Of a stretch of DNA of 64,000 bases, positions 26,094 through 34,896 are shown in pieces. The stretch lies in contig VXSP01000043.1 in the NCBI GenBank assembly GCA_009837885.1, positions 62,001 to 126,000 of the forward strand. The letters run 5' to 3'. Below the pieces are notes generated by a model. It saw only the letters and a program-made list of their open reading frames with translations. It was not told where the DNA came from and did not search any database. The stretch is from Holophagales bacterium. Lineage in GTDB: Bacteria > Acidobacteriota > Thermoanaerobaculia > Multivoradales > Multivoraceae. Within the stretch, counting starts at the first letter, position 1; the number at the start of each line of letters is the position of its first letter. Position numbers and translations under genes: made by a program.

Positions 26094-28951
26094 GCGGGAA
26101 GAAGATCGTCGTTCGCGGCGCCCGCGAACACAATCTGAAGAACCTGACGGTCGAGATCCCGCGTGATCGGCTGGTCGTCGTCACCGGCGTTTCGGGCTCG
26201 GGCAAGTCGTCCCTCGCCTTCGACACGCTGTTTGCGGAGGGGCAGCGTCGCTACGTCGAGTCCCTGTCGGCCTACGCCCGCCAGTTCCTGCACCAGGTCG
26301 AGAAGCCGGACGTCGACTCGATCGAGGGACTGTCGCCCGCGATTTCGATCGAGCAGAAGTCGGTGTCCCGCAACCCGCGGTCGACGGTGGGGACGGTGAC
26401 CGAGATCCAGGACTACCTGCGGCTGCTCTACGCCTCGGTGGGAGTGCCGCACTGCCCCGAGTGCGGCAAGGTGATTCGGCCGCAGACCGTGCAGCAGATG
26501 GTCGACCGGGTGGCCGGGATGCCGGAGGGGACGCGGCTGCTGCTGCTTGCGCCGTACGTCCGGGGCAAGAAGGGCGAGTACCGCCGCCAGCTCGAGCAGA
26601 TGGTCCGCGAGGGGTTCCTGCGGGCGCGCATCGATGGCGAACTCTGCGAGCTTTCGGGCGAGTTGCCGGCCCTGGACAAGAACAGGAAGCACGACATCGA
26701 GATCGTGATCGACCGCCTCGTCGTGCGGCCGGGCATCGAGCAGCGGCTCGCCGCGTCGTTCGAGACGGCCCTCGAGGTCGGGCGGGGCCTGCTTATCGTG
26801 GCGCCCCAAGGCCTGCCCGAGGAGACGATGTCCCAGCATTACGCCTGCGCCGACTGCGGGTCCAGCCTGGCCGAGATCTCGCCGCGGCTCTTCTCGTTCA
26901 ACAGTCCCTACGGCGCCTGCCCCGAGTGCGGCGGCCTCGGTTCCTCGATGGCGGTCGACGAGCAGCGGATCCTGGACGATCCGCGGCGGTCGATCCAGTC
27001 CGGCGTGCTCAGACCCTTTCCGACGAGTTCGTCGTCGTGGCGGCTCAGGATGCTCAGGACGGTCGCCGCGGACCTCGGCTTCGATCTCTCGACGCCGTGG
27101 CGCGAGCTGTCGGAGGAGGCGCGGCAGGTCGTGCTCTACGGCTCGGGCAGCCGGGAGATCGCCTTCGAGATCAAGGGCCGGCGGTCGTCCTACCAGTGGC
27201 GCGGGCGCTACGAAGGCGTCGTGCCGATGCTCACCCGTCGCCACGCCGACACGGAGTCGGCGGGCGTTCGCGCGGAGATCGAGAAGTACATGTCGGTTCG
27301 TACCTGCGGCTCGTGCTCGGGTCGCCGGCTTCGTCCCGAGGCGCTGGCGGTCACCGTCGGCGACCGTTCGATCGACGATCTGACCTCGATGCCGATCGGC
27401 GACCTCCGGCGGGTGGTCGGGACGTTGGGACTGAGCGCGAAGGAACGGCAGATCGCCGGCAAGATCCTGCAGGAGGTGGAGGACCGACTGACGTTCCTCG
27501 ATGACGTCGGCCTCGGCTACCTGCACCTGGATCGGGCTTCGGGAACCCTCTCGGGAGGCGAGAGCCAGCGCATCCGGCTCGCGACGCAGATCGGAAGCAA
27601 GCTCCAGGGCGTGCTCTACGTACTCGACGAACCCTCGATCGGGCTGCACCAGCGGGACAACGCGAAGCTGCTCCGGACGCTCAAGGGCATGCGTGACCTC
27701 GGCAACTCGGTGCTTCTGGTCGAGCACGACGAGGAGACGATCCGCGAAGCCGACTGGATCGTCGATTTGGGCCCGAGGGCGGGCGAGCACGGCGGCGAAG
27801 TGGTCGCGGAGGGATCGCTCGAGAAGGTGGAGAAGGCGAAGGGGTCGTTGACCGCCGCCTACCTCCGCGGCGAAGCGGAGGTGCCGGTGCCCGCCGCGCG
27901 GCGGCCGGGTAACGGCGCCTGGCTGGGCATCCGGGGCGCCCGCCAGAACAACCTGGCCGAACTCGACGTCGACGTGCCGCTCGGCTGCTTCGTTCTGGTT
28001 ACCGGGGTCTCCGGTTCAGGCAAGAGCAGCCTGGTCAACGAGGTGCTGTACAAGGCCCTGGCGCGCCACTTCTACCGCGCCGTCGATCCGGCCGGCGATC
28101 ACGATCGGATCGAGGGGCTCGAGCATCTCGACAAGGTGATCGCCATCGACCAGAGTCCGATCGGCCGCACTCCGCGCTCCAACCCGGCGACCTACACGAA
28201 CGTGTTCACGCCGATCCGCACCCTGATGGCGAAGACGCCGGAAGCGCGGGCCCGCGGCTACAAGCCCGGCCGCTTCAGCTTCAACGTCAAGGGCGGCCGC
28301 TGCGAAGCCTGCGCCGGCGACGGCCAGAACAAGATCGAGATGCACTTCCTGCCCGACGTCTACGTCACCTGCGACATCTGCGGCGGCCTCCGCTACGACC
28401 GCGAGACCCTGCAGGTTCGCTACAAGGGCAAGAACATCGCCGACATCCTGGCCATGAGCGTCGAGAACGCCTGCGAGTTCTTCGCCAACGTCCCGGCCAT
28501 CGATCGCATCCTCTCGACGCTGGACGAGGTGGGGCTCGGCTACATCCGCCTCGGGCAGCCCGCGACCACGCTGTCGGGTGGCGAGGCGCAGCGGGTCAAG
28601 CTGGCCACCGAGCTGTCCAAACGGGCGACGGGCCGGAGTCTCTACCTGCTGGACGAGCCGACGACCGGTCTCCACTTCGACGACGTGCGGCGCCTGGTCG
28701 GCCTTCTGCAGCGTCTGGTGGACCGGGGCAACACGGTGCTGGTCGTCGAGCACAACCTCGACGTGATCAAGAACGCGGACTGGATCATCGACCTCGGCCC
28801 GGAGGGCGGCGTCGGTGGCGGCAGGCTGGTGGTGGCCGGCACGCCGGAGCGCGTGGCGGCCTCGCGGGAGAGTCATACCGGGGAGTTTCTGAGCAAGGTG
28901 CTGGCGACCCCGACACCGGTTCCCGCCACCCAGGTGAGAAGGGCGAGTTGA
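26090..28951 (+). CDS. uvrA: UvrABC excinuclease subunit A
   Basis: A 953-residue damage-recognition ATPase of nucleotide excision repair. Two ABC modules: the first Walker [17 protein letters not shown] (about residue 31) with signature LSGGESQR, the second [16 protein letters not shown] (about 640) with LSGGEAQR. Zinc-binding cysteine clusters include CPEC near residue 122, CADC/CPEC near 250-280 and CEAC/CDIC near 740-765. Length is normal for the family. GTG 26090 overlaps the smpB stop, and the gene ends in TTGA overlapping the next start. Confidence 0.96.
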   Translation: MSGKKIVVRGAREHNLKNLTVEIPRDRLVVVTGVSGSGKSSLAFDTLFAEGQRRYVESLSAYARQFLHQVEKPDVDSIEGLSPAISIEQKSVSRNPRSTVGTVTEIQDYLRLLYASVGVPHCPECGKVIRPQTVQQMVDRVAGMPEGTRLLLLAPYVRGKKGEYRRQLEQMVREGFLRARIDGELCELSGELPALDKNRKHDIEIVIDRLVVRPGIEQRLAASFETALEVGRGLLIVAPQGLPEETMSQHYACADCGSSLAEISPRLFSFNSPYGACPECGGLGSSMAVDEQRILDDPRRSIQSGVLRPFPTSSSSWRLRMLRTVAADLGFDLSTPWRELSEEARQVVLYGSGSREIAFEIKGRRSSYQWRGRYEGVVPMLTRRHADTESAGVRAEIEKYMSVRTCGSCSGRRLRPEALAVTVGDRSIDDLTSMPIGDLRRVVGTLGLSAKERQIAGKILQEVEDRLTFLDDVGLGYLHLDRASGTLSGGESQRIRLATQIGSKLQGVLYVLDEPSIGLHQRDNAKLLRTLKGMRDLGNSVLLVEHDEETIREADWIVDLGPRAGEHGGEVVAEGSLEKVEKAKGSLTAAYLRGEAEVPVPAARRPGNGAWLGIRGARQNNLAELDVDVPLGCFVLVTGVSGSGKSSLVNEVLYKALARHFYRAVDPAGDHDRIEGLEHLDKVIAIDQSPIGRTPRSNPATYTNVFTPIRTLMAKTPEARARGYKPGRFSFNVKGGRCEACAGDGQNKIEMHFLPDVYVTCDICGGLRYDRETLQVRYKGKNIADILAMSVENACEFFANVPAIDRILSTLDEVGLGYIRLGQPATTLSGGEAQRVKLATELSKRATGRSLYLLDEPTTGLHFDDVRRLVGLLQRLVDRGNTVLVVEHNLDVIKNADWIIDLGPEGGVGGGRLVVAGTPERVAASRESHTGEFLSKVLATPTPVPATQVRRAS

Positions 28952-30462
28952 GCGTGGCCGACCGCAGATCCTCCCCCTCCCGGAAGGCGGCCACGGACCT
29001 TGCCGGCCGCCGCCAGCGGCTGCAGCTCGAGACGCTCTACGACCTGGTCGTGGCGCTCCATTCCCACGAATCCGAGCAGGGACTGCTGGACGACCTCTTG
29101 CAGCGTCTCTGCACCATCGTCGACCCGGCAGCGGCCGCGGCCGTCACCCGCGACCGCTTCGGGGTCGCGCGGTCGGCGTCGACGGTCGGCTTCGGGATCG
29201 CGTCTCCCGCCGCCGAGACGCTGCTCGCCGGACCCTTGTGGGAGGATCTCCTGGCTCGGGACGACGTCCTGGCGCGGAGCGGCGGCTCGCTGTCGGGCCG
29301 CGAGTTCCGGTTCCTGCTGGCCGCGCCGCTCAAGTCTCGCGACGCCGTGCTGGGCTTCGTCGCCGTGCTCGACAAGGAGGTCCGCGGCCAGGGCGAACCG
29401 GGCTTCAGTGCCGGTGACCGGAGGTTTCTCCGGTCCGTCGCGGCGCTTGCCGGGGTGGCCCTGGACGGTCTGCGCCAGGTGGAGCGGCTGGTCGACTCGC
29501 GGGAACGGCTGGCGGAGGAGAACAAGCTGCTCAAGGAGCGCCTCGACGACGTGGCGGAGGTCGGCGGCCGGCGGATCGTGGCCCATGCGCCGGCGATGCT
29601 TCGCATCCTGGAAGTGATCGACCGGGTTGCGCCGCGGAGCGTTGGCGTCCTGCTGCGGGGGGAGAGCGGCACGGGCAAGGAACTCATGGCGGCCTTCCTG
29701 CACCAGCGGTCCGAGCGGACCGGCCCGCTGGTCGCGGTGAACTGCGCCGCGCTTCCGGAGAGCCTGCTGGAGAGCGAGTTGTTCGGCATCGAGGGCGGCG
29801 TGGCCACCGGGGTGAGGGCGCGTCTGGGTCGCTTCGAGCTGGCAGAGGGAGGCACGCTCTTCCTCGACGAGGTCGCCGACCTCGACGTCGCGCTGCAGGT
29901 CAAGCTGCTGCGAGCGCTCCAGGAGCGCGAGATCGTGCGGGTCGGGGGCCAACGGCCGATCGCCGTCGACACCCGGGTCGTTGCCGCGACCCACCAACCG
30001 CTGGAGCGGCTGGTCGAGGAGGGCGGGTTCCGCGAGGATCTGTACTACCGCCTGAAAGGTGTCAGCGTGGAACTGCCGCCGCTGCGCGAGCGCCGGCGGG
30101 ACATCCCGCACCTGATCCGCCACTTCGCCGAGCGGTTCTGCGCCCGGGAGTCGATCGAGCTGCCGCAGTTCGACCGGACGGCGCTGAACTTCCTTCTGGC
30201 CCACGACTATCCCGGCAACGTGCGGGAACTGCAGAACATCGTGGAGGGCGCGGTTTCCCTGGCCGACGGCGTCGTCGACGTCGCGCTGATCCAGTCGCTG
30301 ATGGGCGGCGCGGTCGGTCTTCAGAGCCCGGAGCCGCTGGATCTCGAGACGGTCAAGCGGCGTCACGTGCGCCGGGTGATCGGGATGACGGGCGGCAACA
30401 AAAGCGCCGCCGCCAAGCTCCTCGGCGTCAACAGGCGCACCCTGACGCGCGGGGGATACTGA
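28948..30462 (+). CDS. GAF-domain sigma-54-type activator with altered GAFTGA loop
   Basis: A 504-residue enhancer-binding-type protein: GAF-like domain (about residues 20-175), coiled linker, AAA+ domain (about 205-430; Walker A GESGTGKE, Walker B GGTLFLDEVADL) and a Fis-type helix-turn-helix (GGNKSAAAKLLGVNRRTL) that stops abruptly at TRGGY. The sigma-54 contact loop, GAFTGA in normal activators, reads GVATGV (284-289), and the following stretch is shortened, so it may not remodel sigma-54 in the usual way. There is no receiver domain. TTG 28948 overlaps the uvrA stop; GTG 28954 is an alternative. It lies just upstream of a sigma-54 promoter and the partner-switching genes, which it may control. 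Confidence 0.88.
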   Translation: MSVADRRSSPSRKAATDLAGRRQRLQLETLYDLVVALHSHESEQGLLDDLLQRLCTIVDPAAAAAVTRDRFGVARSASTVGFGIASPAAETLLAGPLWEDLLARDDVLARSGGSLSGREFRFLLAAPLKSRDAVLGFVAVLDKEVRGQGEPGFSAGDRRFLRSVAALAGVALDGLRQVERLVDSRERLAEENKLLKERLDDVAEVGGRRIVAHAPAMLRILEVIDRVAPRSVGVLLRGESGTGKELMAAFLHQRSERTGPLVAVNCAALPESLLESELFGIEGGVATGVRARLGRFELAEGGTLFLDEVADLDVALQVKLLRALQEREIVRVGGQRPIAVDTRVVAATHQPLERLVEEGGFREDLYYRLKGVSVELPPLRERRRDIPHLIRHFAERFCARESIELPQFDRTALNFLLAHDYPGNVRELQNIVEGAVSLADGVVDVALIQSLMGGAVGLQSPEPLDLETVKRRHVRRVIGMTGGNKSAAAKLLGVNRRTLTRGGY

Positions 30463-30509
30463 CTGGCGCGGGACATACTGACCCGATACAGGACAAAGTG
30501 TCCCTAGTG

Positions 30510-30528
30510 CTTGTGGGGCGGGCACAAG
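30510..30528. promoter_or_regulatory. Inverted repeat upstream of sigma-54 promoter
   Basis: CTTGTG / CACAAG, perfect 6-base arms around 7 bases, about 150 bases upstream of the sigma-54 promoter. A smaller dyad GGACA-AAG-TGTCC lies just before it (30491-30503). Upstream dyads at this distance are typical activator (enhancer) sites; the assignment is inference. Confidence 0.4.
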
Positions 30529-30570
30529 GTCCCATCAGGAGCCGCCCAAGGTTTGCAGCGCGACCTTGTT

Positions 30571-30585
30571 GGGGCAAATTGCCCC
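30571..30585. promoter_or_regulatory. Palindrome upstream of sigma-54 promoter
   Basis: GGGGCAAATTGCCCC is a perfect palindrome with 7-base arms around one central base, about 90 bases upstream of the -24 element. It is a good candidate for a dimeric activator-binding site in the 261-base interval 30463-30723. Confidence 0.45.
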
Positions 30586-30674
30586 GATCGACGACCCGGT
30601 CGCGGAGATGCTGCTCATCGCCAAACCCGCCTGAAGACTGACTTTACGGGCGGTCGGCCCTGAAACTCCCCGGC

Positions 30675-30690
30675 TGGCAAGGGACTTGCT
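30675..30690 (+). promoter_or_regulatory. Sigma-54 (-24/-12) promoter
   Basis: TGGCAAGGGACTTGCT fits the sigma-54 consensus TGGCACG-N4-TTGCW, with the invariant GG (30676-30677) and GC (30688-30689) exactly 12 bases apart. Predicted transcription start is near 30701, about 23 bases before the ATG of the small membrane protein gene, whose strong ribosome-binding site lies between. It should drive the small protein and the partner-switching genes downstream. Confidence 0.8.
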
Positions 30691-30723
30691 CTCTACTGAG
30701 GGTCCACCAAGGGGGAGGTCGAC

Positions 30724-30912
30724 ATGATGGTAGGGTCGCAGTTCAGTTTTTTGGACCGTGGGCGCGCCGCCGCGCCGGTTGCCTGGGCGGGGAGTCTCTC
30801 CGCCGGCGTGTTGTGGTCGGCGGTCGTTGCCGCCAGCTTTCTCTGGTTCCTGCTGAACGACCGGATCCAACCCGTGGTGATCTACTGTCTCAAGCTCTTC
30901 CTTGTCGCCTGA
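30724..30912 (+). CDS. Small membrane protein, first gene after the sigma-54 promoter
   Basis: A 62-residue protein with one clear membrane helix (about residues 22-43, SAGVLWSAVVAASFLWFLL) and a second hydrophobic patch at the C-terminus (VVIYCLKLFLVA). ATG 30724 is preceded by GGGGGAGG six to thirteen bases upstream, one of the strongest ribosome-binding sites in the window. I recognise no family. Its position between a sigma-54 promoter and RsbW/RsbV/RsbU-like genes suggests it is part of that signalling unit, perhaps at the membrane (inference). Confidence 0.7.
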   Translation: MMVGSQFSFLDRGRAAAPVAWAGSLSAGVLWSAVVAASFLWFLLNDRIQPVVIYCLKLFLVA

Positions 30913-30948
30913 CGCCCTGGCTGCAAGGGCGCCGGTTGCTTCTCCCCG

Positions 30949-31392
30949 ATGTCTGAGCTCGGAGTTCTAGAAGAAACCCACCTGACCTTCAGGCTCGCGC
31001 CTGAAATGGAACTGGAAGTACGGGCCTGCGCCTGCGAGATGGCGAAGTCCATCCGGATGAGCACCGACAAGGTCGAGGAAGTGGGCATGGCCGTCGTCGA
31101 GGCGTGCATCAACGCGATCGAACACAGCCGGGCCGCCGACGGCCAGCTTCATCTCGGGCTTGCTGTGCTTGGCTCGGCCGACGCGGAGGAGCCGCGGATG
31201 CTCCGGATCACGATTCAGGATCAGGGAGTCGGCTTCGATCGTTCGAGGCTCGTGCCGCCCCGGATCGAGGACAACCTCAGGTCGATCCGGAAGCGTGGCT
31301 GGGGGTTGAAGATCATCGAAGGGCTGATGGACGAGGTGAACGTGCTTTCGGGCGAGGGCGGCACCTCCGTCGTGATGATGAAGGTACTCTGA
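30949..31392 (+). CDS. RsbW-like serine kinase / anti-sigma ATPase
   Basis: A 147-residue HATPase_c_2 (GHKL) protein of the anti-sigma regulatory kinase type. N-box EEVGMAVVEACINAIEHS (about residues 43-60), G1 box IQDQGVGFD (about 90-98) and G2 box RGWGLKIIEGLMDEV (about 120-134). Partners in the family are a STAS anti-anti-sigma protein, which it phosphorylates, and a sigma factor or other target which it sequesters. The STAS gene is next. There is no sigma factor gene in this cluster, so the output target is unknown. Confidence 0.88.
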   Translation: MSELGVLEETHLTFRLAPEMELEVRACACEMAKSIRMSTDKVEEVGMAVVEACINAIEHSRAADGQLHLGLAVLGSADAEEPRMLRITIQDQGVGFDRSRLVPPRIEDNLRSIRKRGWGLKIIEGLMDEVNVLSGEGGTSVVMMKVL

Positions 31393-31425
31393 CGCTCCGT
31401 TGAGCGAGGAAGTCTGGTTGGGTCG

Positions 31426-31463
31426 ATGAACGAGGGTCAGAAGTCGTGAACGAGAGTCTGAAG
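31426..31463 (+). repeat. Tandemly duplicated start region before the STAS gene
   Basis: Two near-identical 18-base units: ATGAACGAGGGTCAGAAG (31426-31443) and GTGAACGAGAGTCTGAAG (31446-31463), separated by TC. The first begins a 7-codon reading frame (MNEGQKS) whose TGA (31447-31449) overlaps the GTG start of the STAS gene (31446-31448). The second is the true start of that gene. This could be a translationally coupled leader peptide or a fossil of a small duplication. Confidence 0.6.
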
Positions 31464-31805
31464 TTGAATGTGGAGCGCCGTGACGGTCTGGCGGTGATCT
31501 ACACGGTCGGTTACATCAACAACCAGGGCGGCGAGGAGATCGCGGAGGCGGCGTACGGCCTGCTCGACGAGGGCTTCGGGACGCTGCTGCTGAACCTGGC
31601 CGGGACGAAGATCGTCAACTCGATCGGCATCTCCATCCTGATCGAGATCATCGAGAAGATGATCGAAGTGGAGGGCCGGCTGTCCTTCTGCAACCTCACG
31701 CCGACGATCGAGAAGACCTTCCACATCATGGGTCTGGCGCAGTACTCCAGCATCTTTCCCGACGAACAGGCGGCGGTGACCGAGCTTCAGGCCGGAGCTT
31801 CGTGA
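31446..31805 (+). CDS. STAS-domain anti-anti-sigma factor (RsbV/SpoIIAA-like)
   Basis: A 119-residue single STAS domain. The conserved phosphorylation loop is KIVNSIGISIL with Ser59 at the position phosphorylated by RsbW-type kinases; LLLNLAGTK precedes it, as in SpoIIAA ('lilDls.v..iDSsGl'). The usual acidic D before the serine is N here, which still occurs in the family. It lies between the kinase and phosphatase genes and overlaps the latter (GTGA), forming a complete partner switch. The GTG start is preceded by the short duplicated frame described at 31426. Confidence 0.88.
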   Translation: MNESLKLNVERRDGLAVIYTVGYINNQGGEEIAEAAYGLLDEGFGTLLLNLAGTKIVNSIGISILIEIIEKMIEVEGRLSFCNLTPTIEKTFHIMGLAQYSSIFPDEQAAVTELQAGAS

Positions 31806-33442
31806 CTCGGCCGGCCGCCGGGGCTAGCAGGGGTCTCGGAGCCGAACTCTGGCGGCTGGCAGCCGCCGCGGAGACCGCGGAGTGGGAGAGCGGCGCGGCG
31901 CAGACCCGGCTGGTCGGACACTGGTGCCGGAGCCAGGGCCTGCCCGGCGCCCAGATCTACCACCGCGACGGCGGTCCGGTGGCGGCGTGGGGCGTGCTCG
32001 GCACCCGTGAACGGAGCCTGGAGCACGGCCTGATCCTCTACTACGCCGCGGCGGACGATGCGGCTCGCGATGAGGATGCCGCCGGCGGACAGGGGAACAC
32101 GCCGGAGGAGCACGACCTTGCCGGCGTGCTGGCGATCGGCCTCAGGCTGCGGGAACTGGCCGACGAACTGAAGGACCGGAAGTTCCAGGACAACTACAAC
32201 GTCGTCACGTTGCAGGCGGTCTACGACGTGGGGCTGGCGATCACCTCGACCCTGAACCTGGACGAGTTGACCGAGGAGATCCTGCTGCGCGCGGTGTCCC
32301 TTCTGGACGCCCGGCGCGGCGCCTTCTACCTGCTGGACGAAGAGGACCGCCTCTCGCTTGCCGGCACGATCGGCGGTGGCGCCCGCGAGGCGATCGACGC
32401 ACCGCCTACGGGTTTCGCCGAAGCCGGCATCGAAACGTTGGCGGCGGGCGTCATGCCGGACGCCGAACACTCGCTCGCGGTCCCCATCGAAGGGGACGGG
32501 GGCAGCGGGAGCGTCGGTCTGCTGGTGGTCGCCGACAAGGAGAGCCGGACCGGAGTCGGCCCGTTCGCCGCGTCCGACCATCGGGCGCTCTCGCTATTCG
32601 CCAACCAGGCCGCGATCGCGCTGACCAACGCGAAGCTTCACCGGCAGGCCCTCGAGAAGGAGCGCCTGGAGCGGGAAGTGGAACTCGCGGCCGAGATCCA
32701 GCGCAACATCCTGCCCGCCGAGATGCCGAGCGCGGGCTGCTTCGAGACCGTGGGCTGGAGCCGGCCTTCCCGCCAGGTCGGCGGCGACTACTACGGGTCG
32801 CTCCGGTTTGCCGGCTCGCGACGCGGTCTGGTGGTCGCCGACGTCACGGGCAAGGGCATGCCGGCCGCGCTCCTCGTTTCGACTCTCGACTCGGCCCTGC
32901 GGTTGCTGGTCGACGACTGCCGGCTGGGCGGCGAGGCCGCCGGGGCAGAACTCTCGCCGGAACTCTTCGACCGGCTGAACAAGCACATCGTCGAGAGCAG
33001 CGCCAGCAATCGCTTCATCACCCTGATCCTCACCGAGATCGATCCGCGAAACCGCGCCGTCCGCTACCTCAACGCCGGGCACAACCCCGGGCTCCTGGTG
33101 CGAGGGAATGGCGAGGTGACGCCGCTTCCGGCCAGCGGACTGCCGCTCGGCCTGCTTCCCTCGGCGAGTTACCGGGTGGAGCCTCTCGAGATGGGGCCGG
33201 GCGATCTCCTCTGCCTGTACAGCGACGGGATCACGGAGTGCGAGTCCCTGGACGGCGAGGAGTACGGCCAGGAACGGCTCGAGGACTTCCTTCGCTCGCG
33301 CCGCGAGCGGCCGCTGTCCGAGATCGTGGACGCCATCGATGCCGACGTGCAGCGCTTCGGCGCCGGCCTCCCCCAGGGCGACGATCAGACCGTCGTCCTG
33401 ATTCGTTGGGTGCGCGGGTCTTCTGACCCGCTGCCGCCGTAG
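31802..33442 (+). CDS. GAF + SpoIIE/PP2C serine phosphatase (RsbU-like)
   Basis: A 546-residue phosphatase: variable N-terminus, GAF domain (about residues 150-285; YDVGLAITSTLNLDELTEEIL, FYLLDEEDRLSL), a coiled linker (LEKERLEREVELAAEIQRNILP) and a SpoIIE-type PP2C domain (about 315-540) with metal-binding motifs QVGGDYYG, VVADVTGKGMPAA, NAGHNPGLL, YSDGITECES and GDDQTVVLIRW. It should dephosphorylate the STAS protein upstream. The last ten residues (VRGSSDPLPP) and the stop codon are supplied by hairpin repeat copy B at 33408. GTG 31802 overlaps the STAS gene stop. Confidence 0.9.
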   Translation: MTRPAAGASRGLGAELWRLAAAAETAEWESGAAQTRLVGHWCRSQGLPGAQIYHRDGGPVAAWGVLGTRERSLEHGLILYYAAADDAARDEDAAGGQGNTPEEHDLAGVLAIGLRLRELADELKDRKFQDNYNVVTLQAVYDVGLAITSTLNLDELTEEILLRAVSLLDARRGAFYLLDEEDRLSLAGTIGGGAREAIDAPPTGFAEAGIETLAAGVMPDAEHSLAVPIEGDGGSGSVGLLVVADKESRTGVGPFAASDHRALSLFANQAAIALTNAKLHRQALEKERLEREVELAAEIQRNILPAEMPSAGCFETVGWSRPSRQVGGDYYGSLRFAGSRRGLVVADVTGKGMPAALLVSTLDSALRLLVDDCRLGGEAAGAELSPELFDRLNKHIVESSASNRFITLILTEIDPRNRAVRYLNAGHNPGLLVRGNGEVTPLPASGLPLGLLPSASYRVEPLEMGPGDLLCLYSDGITECESLDGEEYGQERLEDFLRSRRERPLSEIVDAIDADVQRFGAGLPQGDDQTVVLIRWVRGSSDPLPP

Positions 33443-33469
33443 GCGGCTGGAAGGCGCCGGCCGAAGGCC
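33408..33469. repeat. Hairpin repeat, copy B (TGGGTGCGC family)
   Basis: Starts GGGTGCGCGGGTC at 33408 and carries successive hairpins GCGGGTC/GACCCGC (33414-33431), GCCGCC/GGCGGC (33433-33447) and GGCC/GGCC (33459-33469). Bases 33408-33447 match the reverse complement of 38199-38238 at 38 of 40 positions. It covers the 3' end of the SpoIIE phosphatase gene and the short gap to the convergent TldD/PmbA gene. Confidence 0.8.
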
Positions 33470-33477
33470 GTCCTAAC

Positions 33478-34872
33478 CTAGGCGGCGGTCAGCCCGTCCA
33501 CGTCGGCCACCGCCAGGGCCGGCGCGGAGGTGCCGCCCAGGAAGCCCTCACGCGAGGGACGGCAAGAGCAGGTGGCGCCGATGGCGAGCAGGTTGGAGAA
33601 CACGCGGAGCAAGCTGTCCTCCCAGACAAGATCGATCACCGGTTCCGCGAGTCGGCCGCCGCGCAGTCGACGCACGCCGCGGGCCCGTGCCCGCACCCGC
33701 ATGCGAGCGGGGTCGAAGCACTCGACCTGGTCCAGCCTGCTGACCCAGACGCCGCCGTCCGCGATGTGGAACAGGTCCTGATCGCTGTGCTTACCGGGTC
33801 GGAGGATCGTGTTGAGGGGATAAGCCTCCTCGCCGCCCGTGCAGTGGCAGGTTGGCGTGAGCCCGACGCGGGCAGCGGTGGCGGTGTCCAGCGCCGGCGT
33901 GCGCGGCACCCCTGCGGACACCAGCTCGACCGGAATCTTCGAGACGCCCTCCAGGTCGAAGGGAAACGGAAGGCCGCTCTCGCGGCAGGCGTCGTCGGCC
34001 AGGTCGAGGCGGCGGTCGAAGACCTGCACGCCCGTGTGCTGAAGCAGGAAGGACTCTCCTTCGACGATGGAGCGCGACGAAAACGCGTGGGTGTTCAGCA
34101 GTTCGACCAGCTCGATCGTCGCTTCGGGGGCCAGGAGCACGGGCGCGCCGCTCGGCGGCGTCGCCGCCGTGCCCGCGGGCGCTCTCCGTTCGCGTGCCGT
34201 CTCGACCAGTCGCGCAACTTGCAGGCCGTCGAGCGAACGGGCGGCGTGGCGGGCGAATCCGGCGCCGGGGTCGCCGCCGCTTCGCACCTCGACCATGACC
34301 GAACTGGCGCGTTCGCCGCGCGCGAGTTCCCGGCTGTTGGCGATGACGACCTGGCCGACGGTCCATTCGACGATCGCCGCTTCGTCGTCCCCTAGCGCCT
34401 CTTCCAGCAACCACCGCGCGGCCTTGGCATGAAGGCGTTCGAGGTCCGGGTCGCACACGGCGGTCGGAGAGGTCTTGGCCTCGTCGCTCCCGGGGAGCGG
34501 GGGAAGCGACTCGGGGGGCGCCGCCCGGGCGGCCGCAAGGGCCTGGCGCACCGCACTGTCGAACTCGCCGGTACGCACGCCTCCCGTGCGGTGGAGCCCC
34601 GGGCGTCGCCCCTCTCGCACCCTCACGGTGACCTGGCGGGAGCGCCGCCGGTAGCTGTCCAGGTCGGGAACGCGGTAGCCGGTGCGGCCGCGCCTGGTCT
34701 CCAGCCAGAGAATCTCCGTTTCGTCCGCCGGCGACCGGTCCACCGCGACGGCGAGTTCCTCCAGGACCCGGTCGAGCGAGCGCAGCCGGGGCTCGGCCTC
34801 GGAACGTCCGAACCGGCGCCTCCCCGATCGGCGGTCTGGCGTGCCCGGTCTCGAGGTGCGACGATCCGGCAC
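33478..34872 (-). CDS. TldD/PmbA-family protein (PmbA-like)
   Basis: A 464-residue member of the TldD/PmbA (modulator of DNA gyrase) family. The C-terminal half has VELLNTHAFSSRSIVEGESF and DLADDACRESGLPFPFDLEGV, then TCHCTGG, GGVWVSRLDQVECFD and a terminal EDSLLRVFSNLLAIG block, the typical PmbA beta-rich core. I see no HExxxH zinc motif, which is carried by TldD, so this is the non-catalytic PmbA-like partner or a divergent paralogue. No tldD is adjacent. The first 40 residues are Arg-rich and atypical. The ATG at 34872 diverges from pcm with only 24 bases between start codons. Confidence 0.8.
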   Translation of the reverse strand: MPDRRTSRPGTPDRRSGRRRFGRSEAEPRLRSLDRVLEELAVAVDRSPADETEILWLETRRGRTGYRVPDLDSYRRRSRQVTVRVREGRRPGLHRTGGVRTGEFDSAVRQALAAARAAPPESLPPLPGSDEAKTSPTAVCDPDLERLHAKAARWLLEEALGDDEAAIVEWTVGQVVIANSRELARGERASSVMVEVRSGGDPGAGFARHAARSLDGLQVARLVETARERRAPAGTAATPPSGAPVLLAPEATIELVELLNTHAFSSRSIVEGESFLLQHTGVQVFDRRLDLADDACRESGLPFPFDLEGVSKIPVELVSAGVPRTPALDTATAARVGLTPTCHCTGGEEAYPLNTILRPGKHSDQDLFHIADGGVWVSRLDQVECFDPARMRVRARARGVRRLRGGRLAEPVIDLVWEDSLLRVFSNLLAIGATCSCRPSREGFLGGTSAPALAVADVDGLTAA

Positions 34873-34880
34873 GGTGTTTG

Positions 34881-34887
34881 CCTATCA
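34881..34887. promoter_or_regulatory. Shared divergent -10 region of the PmbA-like gene and pcm
   Basis: The nearly palindromic CTATCATAG (34881-34889) offers a -10 box in both directions: TATCAT toward pcm and TATGAT toward the PmbA-like gene. With only 24 bases between the two start codons, both transcripts would begin within a few bases of their start codons, so they would be leaderless or nearly so. The -35 elements would lie inside the opposing genes. Confidence 0.35.
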
Positions 34888-34896
34888 TAGGGAATC

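Noticed and set aside
25928-27790. 620-codon minus-strand frame opposite smpB/uvrA
   Set aside because: Antisense shadow of uvrA, caused by high third-position GC; no recognisable motif.
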